NCBI GenBank assembly: GCA_910576775.1
Contig: CAJTJV010000002.1
Coordinates: 131,949-195,948 of the forward strand
Length of the DNA: 64,000 bases
From: an uncultured Muribaculaceae bacterium
GTDB lineage: Bacteria; Bacteroidota; Bacteroidia; Bacteroidales; Muribaculaceae
Direction: 5' to 3'
Below are positions 52,231 to 59,964 of this stretch, in pieces (the stretch's first letter is position 1; every line of letters starts with the position of its first letter). The notes beneath the pieces are model-generated. The model was not told where the DNA came from, did no database searches, and was given only the letters and a program-made list of their open reading frames with translations. Both the position numbers and the translations under genes were made by a program.

Positions 52231-54075
52231 TTATTTGTTTAAAAGACGGTTGTTGAAATCGCGAAGGGTGTCAAGAACGTTGCATCGTACGTGTACAAAA
52301 TCCTTGATGCCTGAAGCCTTTAGGTCTTCGGTGCATGCGGGAGCTCCGGCTACAACAAATTCGGCGCGGCCGTTGAGGTATTTGAATGCGGCTGGTGCGA
52401 GTTCTGCGTATTCATCATCGGACGAGCACAGAACGACAACATCAGCTTCCTTTGCAAGAGCAGCGTCAACACCTTCTTCAACAGTATTGAAACCTAGATT
52501 ATCGATAATCTCATAACCGGCGCATCCGAAGAAATTGGTCGAGAACTGAGCTCGAGCCAGACGCATCGCTAAGTTGCCAATAGTGAGCATAAAAACTTTT
52601 GGACGTTTTGTGGCAGCTTCTGTTGCGAGACGGAGATCTTCAAAATCTGTAGCAGCGCGTTTCATGAGAAGTGCATTGGAGCCTTTTTCGCCTCCGCAGC
52701 AGCATTTGCAGCCCGTAGTTTCGATTTTCTTTGCGGCAAATTCGTTGATATTGGGGTATTGGTTGGTGCCGAGAAGAATCTCCTTGCGGCGTGCAACATC
52801 TGTATGGCGTTTTTCGCAGGATGCATTAACCGCCTTCTGAATCTCTCCGTTTGCAAGGGCAGTGAAGAAATCACCATCTTCTTCTACCGAGAGGAAAAGT
52901 TTCCAGGCTTCGTTAGCAATTGCAACAGTAAGAGTCTCAACATAATAGCTGCCGCCGGCGGGATCGACGACTTTGTCCATGTGGCTTTCCTCTTTCAGAA
53001 GGAACTGCTGGTTACGGGCGATGCGTTCTGAGAATGCGTCCGGCTTTTTGAAAGGTACATCAAATGGTGTTACTGCAATTGAATCGACACCACCTACACA
53101 TGCAGAGAATGTTTCGGTCTGGCTGCGAAGAAGGTTCACATGAGCATCGTAGATAGTCTGGTTGAAGCGTGATGTGGTGGCGTTGACCTTCATTTTGCAT
53201 GCGCAATCGCATTCAGGCTGATACTGCTCTACTATTTGTGCCCACAGCATGCGACCGGCACGGAATTTGGCAATTTCCATGAAGAAATTGGAAGATACGG
53301 CCATGTTGAATTTTATGCGGCATGCCACTTCAGATACTTTTCGGCCTGCCTCTGTGAGGGCTGTAAGCCATGTTGCACCCCATGAAAGAGCGTATCCGAG
53401 TTCCTGATATATAAAAGCACCTCCGTTAGCGAGGATTTCGGAGTCGACAGCAAGACAGCGGAGATTTTTGACGGGAGCTACAATGTCAAGAAGCTTGCAT
53501 GCTTCTGCAATAATGGCTTTCTTGTCGAAACCTTCAGCACCATGCAGAAGCTGGCGACGTGCCGGATTATAATTGATGGAACCGTTGAATGTTTCTGTGG
53601 CTCCAGCAGCATTAATAGTTTCAACAAGCGCTCCGGCAATGTCGAGAGCCTTGCTTGGGCAACATTTGATGTTAATCTCGATTTTGTTAAAATCGATACC
53701 TTTAAGTATCGTTGCAATTTCTGTTGCGGCGCTTACTTTAAAGCCGAGGGATGTAACACCTTTGGTAAGTACGTCAAGGGCGATTGCATTTGCTTCTTCC
53801 GCTGTGTCTGCGACGATATCCTGGCGTACTAACCAGTCATTGTCTGTGCGTGTTCCGCGTACATAAGGGAACTGTCCGGGAAGGGATTCGGTCGTTTTCA
53901 GACCAGCAATGTCTTCGGCGCGGTAAACAGGCTGAACATTGAAGCCTTCGTTGGTACGCCAGACCAGCTTCTTGTCGAAATCGGCTCCTTTAAGGTCGGT
54001 CTCAACTTTGGCTCGCCATTCTTCATAGCTCACCGAAGGGAACTGGTCGAACAATTTTTCACTTTTTTCTGCCAT
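52231..54075 (-). CDS. mutA: Methylmalonyl-CoA mutase, small subunit
   Basis: Non-catalytic partner of MutB, 614 residues. The barrel half is recognisable (SSNFFMEIAKFRAGRMLWA, DPAGGSYYVE at 371-380), while the cobalamin half lacks the DxHxxG ligand, as expected for this subunit. An unusual cysteine group stands at 456-460 (CKCCC) and another at 289-293 (CDCAC). It is preceded by the promoter at 54180-54210 and lies 18 bases before mutB. Whether the cysteine groups bind metal is unknown. Confidence 0.95.
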   Translation of the reverse strand: MAEKSEKLFDQFPSVSYEEWRAKVETDLKGADFDKKLVWRTNEGFNVQPVYRAEDIAGLKTTESLPGQFPYVRGTRTDNDWLVRQDIVADTAEEANAIALDVLTKGVTSLGFKVSAATEIATILKGIDFNKIEINIKCCPSKALDIAGALVETINAAGATETFNGSINYNPARRQLLHGAEGFDKKAIIAEACKLLDIVAPVKNLRCLAVDSEILANGGAFIYQELGYALSWGATWLTALTEAGRKVSEVACRIKFNMAVSSNFFMEIAKFRAGRMLWAQIVEQYQPECDCACKMKVNATTSRFNQTIYDAHVNLLRSQTETFSACVGGVDSIAVTPFDVPFKKPDAFSERIARNQQFLLKEESHMDKVVDPAGGSYYVETLTVAIANEAWKLFLSVEEDGDFFTALANGEIQKAVNASCEKRHTDVARRKEILLGTNQYPNINEFAAKKIETTGCKCCCGGEKGSNALLMKRAATDFEDLRLATEAATKRPKVFMLTIGNLAMRLARAQFSTNFFGCAGYEIIDNLGFNTVEEGVDAALAKEADVVVLCSSDDEYAELAPAAFKYLNGRAEFVVAGAPACTEDLKASGIKDFVHVRCNVLDTLRDFNNRLLNK

Positions 54076-54179
54076 AAATATTTAAATATCAAATGATATG
54101 TTTATGTAATCGTTGATGTGTAGTTTCTTGTCGATTTAAGGCGTTTGTCATCAAAAGGATGACGGTTTTAAATACGAGG

Positions 54180-54210
54180 CAAAAGTAACAATTATTTAAG
54201 CAATTAACAA
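54180..54210 (-). promoter_or_regulatory. Bacteroidota-type promoter for mutA-mutB
   Basis: Minus strand: TTG at 54210-54208, a 20 bp spacer and TACTTTTG at 54187-54180. It lies 105 bases before the mutA start, leaving a long untranslated leader. The leader shows no clear B12-riboswitch core to me. Confidence 0.65.
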
Positions 54211-54218
54211 ATAATTCA

Positions 54219-54261
54219 ATAAAAATCGACGTTGCTATGCTTTCGCTTCGTAACGTCGATT
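54219..54261 (-). terminator. Intrinsic terminator after MFS transporter gene
   Basis: AATCGACGTT (54224-54233) and AACGTCGATT (54252-54261) form a ten bp perfect stem with an 18-base loop. On the minus strand it runs into TTTTTATT. It lies about 115 bases after the transporter stop and just upstream of the mutA promoter. The 301 bp gap 54076-54376 holds these two signals and no gene. Confidence 0.8.
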
Positions 54262-54376
54262 AGTATTCGCTATATGTTCAGTGACTTGCTGTTGGCTTTC
54301 AATACGAGCACTGTAATGTAAAGAATGTTTCTTAATGAAACGTTGAAATGAAAATTGGCATGCTAATGTATTGGCA

Positions 54377-56176
54377 TTATTGCTTTTTAGTTCCTGATGT
54401 TTCTTTTATTATCCAGACGCATGCCGCTCCGACGAGCAGAAGGATGCCACTGACAACAAGCATTCCTACAGTGAGCGGCGCACCGTTGGTTGCAGGCGGG
54501 AAACAGCTGAGAATAGCGCCGCCACAAAGTGCTGCGGCAATTTGTGGAACTGTGATAGTGCAATTGAAAAGGCCAAGGTATGTTCCGATATTACCGCCTG
54601 AGAGTGCGTTCGTAAGAATTGTAAATGGCATAGAGAGCATGGCGGCCCATGCACAACCCATAAGAGCGTAGCTTATGAATAGCAGATATTGGTTTTGAAT
54701 GAAGAATACGGAGATAAATCCGACAGCACCGATAAGCAGGCTGAGGCTGTAGCCGGCTTTGCGGCGTTTTACTCCGGCGAGAACAATTGCCCAAAAAACA
54801 GCCGCTATACCTTGAATGGCGAGTAAGATACCGTTCCAGTCGCCTGCGTTCTGATATTGGGGTGTGGCCGGATTGAGAACTGTCCGATAATTCAATTCGA
54901 TTGAAGCTGGAGAAATGATAGCCGGGAGTGTTGAAATCTGTTCGAGTTCATATTTTCCGGAGGCATCATTCTTTGTCGCAATATGAGCCATTGTAAGTTC
55001 TACGCCAGGTTCAAGTAACGATAATTCGGAAACTGCTGTTGCTTTCTTATCAATGGTTATTCTTTCACCATCAATCATAAGAACAGAACCGGCGTGAGCA
55101 ATAATACCACCGGCGACATTTATTTTTTCTATTCCGTTTTCTGATACTGGAATATAGTCTTTGATAAGAGTGTCTCCTTCAATAATGACGGTCTTCGGCC
55201 GTGTGAATTTACCATCGATTTCGATACCGGCCAGAGCGAGCCGTCCGTTTTCAATCACCGGACGGTCTGAATTGAAAATATATTTTTCATTATAGTTATC
55301 TCCATTGATACTGATACCGCTTATGGCTTTCATAGATGGAGCGTCGAAAGCCTGAAGAGCAACTGCATCGGTGGAGTATGTCCACATATAAAGGAAGGCC
55401 GCCCAACAGAAAAATTGTACGACACCAACAGTCCAAAAAACTTTAGGTGCTTTGACAAGTAGTCTGAATATATTTTCTTTTTTGCAGGCCGATTCTTTTT
55501 TTTCATCAATGCCGTGAAACAGTGCATATTCATGAGGTGGCATTTCTTTTACTTTGGCGAAAGTGTAGATTACACATAGTGCCAGGATTATCGCACCAAG
55601 ATAGAACGCCCATGTAACGGTTGGAGGTACTTGGCCGCTTGGTGCTGTATTGCTCAGGAACCAGGCAAGTACAAACGGTGCGACATAGCCTACAACAGAA
55701 CCCGCATTACATAGAAACGATTGCATGGAATATGCCAGACCTTTCTGTTTTTCATTTACCATGTCACCGACAAGCATCTTGAAGGGCTGCATCGCCATAT
55801 TGATAGATGTGTCAAGTAGCATCAGCATTATAAGACCAAATATAATAGGGTGGCTTATGCCTAAGCCGAGAGATCCGGCATTAGGTAGAAAACACATTAC
55901 AGTAATTGCGATAATTGCTCCTACAAGAAGGTATGGTAGACGGCGCCCGAATCTGTTCCAGGTGTTGTCGCTTGCGCTACCGACGATGGGCTGGACAATA
56001 AGCCCCATCAATGGTGGAAGAATCCAGAAATAGCTGAGGTCATGCGGATCTGCACCAATTGTCGAGAATATACGGCTCACCTGTGAGCTTTGAAGTGCAT
56101 AAGCAATCTGAACGCCGAAGAATCCAAAACTTAGATTCCATAGTTTCCAAAAACTTAAATCTCTCTGTTCTTTCAT
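54377..56176 (-). CDS. GPH/SLC45-like MFS transporter with large inserted domain
   Basis: The 599 residues have 12 predicted membrane helices with SLC45/sugar-porter-like features (GLIVQPIVGSASDNTWNRFGRR at about 58-79, and PFKMLVGDM). Between helix 7 (about 247-268) and helix 8 (about 446-468) lies an extra segment of some 160 residues (about 280-443). It has no hydrophobic helix, is strand-rich and contains repeats of the form 'IDG/ING + charged'. With an inside N-terminus this loop would be periplasmic. The gene follows endonuclease IV by 35 bases. The substrate is probably a sugar or glycoside, inferred from family only. Confidence 0.85.
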   Translation of the reverse strand: MKEQRDLSFWKLWNLSFGFFGVQIAYALQSSQVSRIFSTIGADPHDLSYFWILPPLMGLIVQPIVGSASDNTWNRFGRRLPYLLVGAIIAITVMCFLPNAGSLGLGISHPIIFGLIMLMLLDTSINMAMQPFKMLVGDMVNEKQKGLAYSMQSFLCNAGSVVGYVAPFVLAWFLSNTAPSGQVPPTVTWAFYLGAIILALCVIYTFAKVKEMPPHEYALFHGIDEKKESACKKENIFRLLVKAPKVFWTVGVVQFFCWAAFLYMWTYSTDAVALQAFDAPSMKAISGISINGDNYNEKYIFNSDRPVIENGRLALAGIEIDGKFTRPKTVIIEGDTLIKDYIPVSENGIEKINVAGGIIAHAGSVLMIDGERITIDKKATAVSELSLLEPGVELTMAHIATKNDASGKYELEQISTLPAIISPASIELNYRTVLNPATPQYQNAGDWNGILLAIQGIAAVFWAIVLAGVKRRKAGYSLSLLIGAVGFISVFFIQNQYLLFISYALMGCAWAAMLSMPFTILTNALSGGNIGTYLGLFNCTITVPQIAAALCGGAILSCFPPATNGAPLTVGMLVVSGILLLVGAACVWIIKETSGTKKQ

Positions 56177-56211
56177 GGTGAATATTGGTTATTAGGGAGT
56201 AGAAATATAAA

Positions 56212-57060
56212 TTATTTATTGTTAGACTGTGCTTTTAACCATTCGATTTCAAGCTTCCATAAGGTTGGGTCGGGCGTTTCAAGAATTAATGGTATGCCAT
56301 CGAAACGACTGTCTTTCATTAAGAGACTAAAGAATTCCTTCCCGAGTATACCCTTTCCTATCGGTGCATGCCTGTCGATTCTTGAGCCGGTGTTTCGCAT
56401 GGAATCGTTGAGATGCATGCCTTTCAGATATTTGAATCCTATTATATTGTCAAATAACTCCCATGTTTTGCAGAATGCTTCTTCTGTAGAAAAATCGTAT
56501 CCGGCGGCATTGGCATGACAGGTGTCGATACATACTCCTATTCTGCTTTTATCGTCGACAAGGGAAAGTATTTCTGCAATATGTCTGAAATCATATCCGA
56601 TATTGCTACCCTGCCCTGCTGTATTCTCAATTACGGCACAGACATTCATGGTATGTTCAAGGATATAGTTTATGGAGGCTGCAACCAATTTGATAGCGTT
56701 GGATTCGTCCATCTCTTTTAGAGTCGCTCCAGGATGGAAATTGAGCATTTTAAGTCCTAGACTGTCGCAACGTTTCATTTGGTCGATTAATGACATTCTT
56801 GAAAGGTTGAGCTTTCGAGCGTCAGGCGAACATGGATTTACAATCAGAGAAGCATGAGGAAGAATCATATCGGCTTTATAACCAAGAGTCTCACATGCAA
56901 TTTTGAATTCTTCAATATCATGTTGTGTGTAATGCTTGTCGGTATATCGTCGTGCGTCTATCGGACAAAAAGAAAATGCATCGGCTCCCAAAGTTTTTGC
57001 CGCTTCGGGTATTGCCGCTAATGGCGGGGCTACATCAAGATGTACACCGATATATTTCAT
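56212..57060 (-). CDS. nfo: Endonuclease IV (AP endonuclease)
   Basis: Repairs abasic sites in DNA using three zinc ions. The ATG at 57060 (MKYIGVHLDVAPP) is chosen because the family starts with this strand; the frame itself runs to 57090. The 282 residues show the zinc ligands in NFHPG, VIENTAGQG, CIDTCHANAAGYD, HLNDSM and ILETP. A minus-strand TATATTTG (57086-57079) is a partial -7 element. It is the first gene of a two-gene unit with the MFS transporter, separated from radC by 77 bases. Confidence 0.95.
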   Translation of the reverse strand: MKYIGVHLDVAPPLAAIPEAAKTLGADAFSFCPIDARRYTDKHYTQHDIEEFKIACETLGYKADMILPHASLIVNPCSPDARKLNLSRMSLIDQMKRCDSLGLKMLNFHPGATLKEMDESNAIKLVAASINYILEHTMNVCAVIENTAGQGSNIGYDFRHIAEILSLVDDKSRIGVCIDTCHANAAGYDFSTEEAFCKTWELFDNIIGFKYLKGMHLNDSMRNTGSRIDRHAPIGKGILGKEFFSLLMKDSRFDGIPLILETPDPTLWKLEIEWLKAQSNNK

Positions 57061-57137
57061 TGAAATGCGTTCAGTTTGCAAATATAACAATTTATATATG
57101 ATATTTTGTTCTTTTAGGCATATTTACAGCCGAGATT

Positions 57138-57833
57138 TTAGATTAGTTGGCTTTCATAGAAAGAATAGTAGTTGTCCAAACCGATTATCAAGTGGTCGAG
57201 AATTCGCATTTCAAAAAGTTTGGCAGCTTCGCCGATTCTTTTTGTGAGTGTAATGTCAGCTTCGCTCGGATGGATGTTGCCGGATGGATGGTTGTGGAAT
57301 AACATCATTGATGCAGCATTGGCGGACAAAGCTTCCCGCATGATTATTTTTATATCGACTATTGTGGTTGAAAGACCACCCTGTCCTATTTTCATTGCCC
57401 TAATAGGAGCATTGTTCCTTTTGAGATAAAGTACCCAGAATTCTTCATGATCTAGCCCGTCGAGATGTGGCTTCATATAACGGTATGCCTGTTCCGATGT
57501 CCTAATCTGCGTCTGCTCTACTTTGAGTGCATCTGCTGCCGACCGGTTGCCGAGTTCGAGAGCCGCAAGCATTGTAAGTGCTTTTGCAGGTCCAATACCC
57601 TTATAGCGATTCATGAATTCCTTTACATTCATGCGGGCTACTTTGGAGATATGGTATTCGTTGTCGACAAGAATATCCTCGCACATCCTTACAACATTTT
57701 TACCTTTTATACCTGTCGCAAAGATAAGTGCCATAAGTTCTGCATCACTGAGTGTTTTTATTCCGAATGCCATGGCCTTTTCACGTGGCATCAGATTATC
57801 GGGCGATTCTCTTTCAAGCTGTTTCATCGTCAT
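57138..57833 (-). CDS. radC: RadC-like JAB-domain protein
   Basis: The 231 residues contain an N-terminal helix-hairpin-helix-like region (about 20-75, with KGIGPAKALTMLAALELG) and a JAB1/MPN-type domain with the metal motif HNHPSGNIHPSEAD. Despite the name, the family's role in DNA repair is not established. Its ATG overlaps the stop of the glycosyltransferase gene (ATGA). It is the last gene of the operon that includes the PcrA-like helicase. Confidence 0.93.
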   Translation of the reverse strand: MTMKQLERESPDNLMPREKAMAFGIKTLSDAELMALIFATGIKGKNVVRMCEDILVDNEYHISKVARMNVKEFMNRYKGIGPAKALTMLAALELGNRSAADALKVEQTQIRTSEQAYRYMKPHLDGLDHEEFWVLYLKRNNAPIRAMKIGQGGLSTTIVDIKIIMREALSANAASMMLFHNHPSGNIHPSEADITLTKRIGEAAKLFEMRILDHLIIGLDNYYSFYESQLI

Positions 57834-58831
57834 TTACCTTTTCGTATAAGTATTTCTTCATTGATGTCACGCCCTTTGCCAAGAAGAATTTTTATGAACC
57901 AGGCTTTTAGGAAGCCGAGACCATATCCTGATAGCTGGATAATAGATGCCGGTATTGCCAATAATGCCACTTTAAAAGATTTCGTAGAGAGAATGGCACC
58001 AAATAAAATGGCGGTGAAATAGACGGCTAATGGTGCCAGAAACCAAGGTGACACAAATATCGCGAGAAAGATAAGTGCGAGACTCCCAAGAACAAAAAAT
58101 GCGGGTAAGGTGTGTACAAGTTTCAGAGAGCCGGGATATAGTAGTCTGAGTGTAATTCTCGACATTCCGAATACATATACCTGACGGAAGAATTTTATTA
58201 GATTTATTCTTCGTTTATGCCACACATAAGCTGGTCGGATCAGTCCGATTGTAAAACCTGCATTACGTATTCTTGTACTCATGTCAATGTCTTCCGAGAA
58301 CATTTCCCGGAATCCGCCTAGTTTATCATATACTGTCCGTGAATAACCCATGTTAAAAGTTCTGGGCACGAATCTTTCCATCCGTATCTTTCCTCCGCGT
58401 ATGCCTCCCGTCGTAAGGATAGATGTCATAGCATAATTTATGGCTTTCTGGATGTCTGAGAAATTATCATTCGCGGCGTCAGGTCCGCCAAAACAATCAA
58501 GATGAGTTTTGTCGAGTTCGGTTTCAAGAGTTTTGAAATAATTGCAGGGCAAAACGCAATCCGAGTCTACAAAGACGAAATATTCACCGGAGGCGTGTTC
58601 CAAACCGTAATTGCGTGCTATCGAACGGCCTTCATTATCTTTAAAATAATACTTGGCATTTAGACCTTTGGCTATGGCCTCATTTACAATGGTTTCACAG
58701 GTAATCGTAGAGCCATCCTCAACAATTATCAGTTCGAAATTCTTTGAAGACTGTCCGAGCAGGCTTTTGCAAAGATCCTCGACCTCTGTAGGTCGGTTAT
58801 AGACCGGTACTATTAGTGAAAAACGTAGCAT
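57830..58831 (-). CDS. GT2-family glycosyltransferase
   Basis: Membrane-associated GT-A fold enzyme, 333 residues. The N-terminal catalytic part has FSLIVPVYNRPTEVEDL, the nucleotide-binding VEDGST, and the metal-binding FVDSDCV (DxD). A later EDIDMSTRIRNAG stands in the acceptor region. Two to three C-terminal hydrophobic segments (about 245-310) anchor it. The organisation resembles lipid- or polysaccharide-directed GT2 enzymes. It overlaps nspC by one base and radC by four. The donor and acceptor are unknown. Its place in a repair/polyamine operon gives no clear hint. Confidence 0.88.
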   Translation of the reverse strand: MLRFSLIVPVYNRPTEVEDLCKSLLGQSSKNFELIIVEDGSTITCETIVNEAIAKGLNAKYYFKDNEGRSIARNYGLEHASGEYFVFVDSDCVLPCNYFKTLETELDKTHLDCFGGPDAANDNFSDIQKAINYAMTSILTTGGIRGGKIRMERFVPRTFNMGYSRTVYDKLGGFREMFSEDIDMSTRIRNAGFTIGLIRPAYVWHKRRINLIKFFRQVYVFGMSRITLRLLYPGSLKLVHTLPAFFVLGSLALIFLAIFVSPWFLAPLAVYFTAILFGAILSTKSFKVALLAIPASIIQLSGYGLGFLKAWFIKILLGKGRDINEEILIRKGK

Positions 58832-59964
58832 CAGCTCATACGGTTTTTATAGTCATTATAATCGAATCTGCGTAGATATTCTGTTTCGCCGTTGCTGTGC
58901 TGAAGAACTATGTCTGGATGTGCTACACCGTTAAACATTGTAGTTTTAACTGTTGTATAATGATTCATGTCCTTTAGTGTTATTCTGTCTCCGGGCTTTA
59001 ATTCACGGGCAAAATGATAATTACCTTTGAAATCTCCGCTAAGACATGAATTACCTCCGAGACGGTATGACAATGCTCCTGTAGTACTTTCATCAACACT
59101 CTCCTCTACTACAGGAAGATATGGCATTTCAATGGTGTCGGGCATATGGCAGGCGAAACTTACATCAAGTATTGCGGTTGAGATTCCTCTGTCGTGTACG
59201 ACATCGACTACAGACGAGACGAGGTCGCCGGTCTGCCATGTGAATGCGCTACCGGGCTCAAGTATTACCTGAAGGTTTGGATGTCTGCTTCTGAAATCCT
59301 GAATTAGTCCTATAAGATGCTCTGTATTGTAATCTGTGCGTGTCATAAGGTGGCCGCCACCCATATTTACCCATTTGAGAAACTGGAAGAGGTGCCCGAA
59401 TTTTTCTTCGAATGCTATAAGAACTTTTTCAAGATCATAAGACGTAGATTCACATAAAGCATGGAAATGTAAGCCTTCGATTCCTGCAGGAAGATTCTCT
59501 CCGAGCTCTTCAGCGCTGATTCCAAAGCGAGATCCGGGTAATGCAGGATTATATAGGTCTGTCTCAATTACAGAACACATTGGATTGACGCGCAGTCCGC
59601 ATGAAACACCTGCTGCGATGGCCTTGGAGCCAAAACGGTTCCATTGATTGAGAGAATTAAAGGTGATATGTGAGGCTCCGGAAATATATTCGTCAATATT
59701 TGATTCTGTATATGCCGGAGAATATACATGAACCTCTCCGCCAAGGAATTCATTCCCAAGTCGCATCTCATTGAGCGAACTTGCGGTACAATCTCGACAG
59801 TAGTCTCTTATTATTCCGAAACTCTTCCAAAGGGCGTTTGCCTTGAATGCCATTATTATGTGAGCCCCACTCTTTCTGGCGACATCATCAATAAGTGCTA
59901 GATTCCTACGTAGGCGATCTTCGTAGACAATGAAATAAGGTGTGGAAAGTTCGGCGGTTGTCAT
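58831..59964 (-). CDS. nspC: Carboxynorspermidine decarboxylase
   Basis: PLP-dependent decarboxylase of polyamine synthesis, making norspermidine or spermidine from the carboxy precursor. The 377 residues have the PLP lysine Lys41 in MAFKANALWK, the TFNSLNQW strand, and the VNMGGGHLMT and EPGSAFTW phosphate-binding motifs of alanine-racemase-fold decarboxylases, with FHALCEST before them. The length is normal for NspC. Its partner, carboxyspermidine dehydrogenase, is not in the window. The gene overlaps the helicase gene by four bases (ATGA) and the glycosyltransferase by one. Confidence 0.93.
   Translation of the reverse strand: MTTAELSTPYFIVYEDRLRRNLALIDDVARKSGAHIIMAFKANALWKSFGIIRDYCRDCTASSLNEMRLGNEFLGGEVHVYSPAYTESNIDEYISGASHITFNSLNQWNRFGSKAIAAGVSCGLRVNPMCSVIETDLYNPALPGSRFGISAEELGENLPAGIEGLHFHALCESTSYDLEKVLIAFEEKFGHLFQFLKWVNMGGGHLMTRTDYNTEHLIGLIQDFRSRHPNLQVILEPGSAFTWQTGDLVSSVVDVVHDRGISTAILDVSFACHMPDTIEMPYLPVVEESVDESTTGALSYRLGGNSCLSGDFKGNYHFARELKPGDRITLKDMNHYTTVKTTMFNGVAHPDIVLQHSNGETEYLRRFDYNDYKNRMS

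Noticed and set aside
54076..54179. Possible B12 riboswitch in the mutA leader
   Set aside because: The leader is long enough to invite the idea, but I see no cobalamin-riboswitch core sequence.
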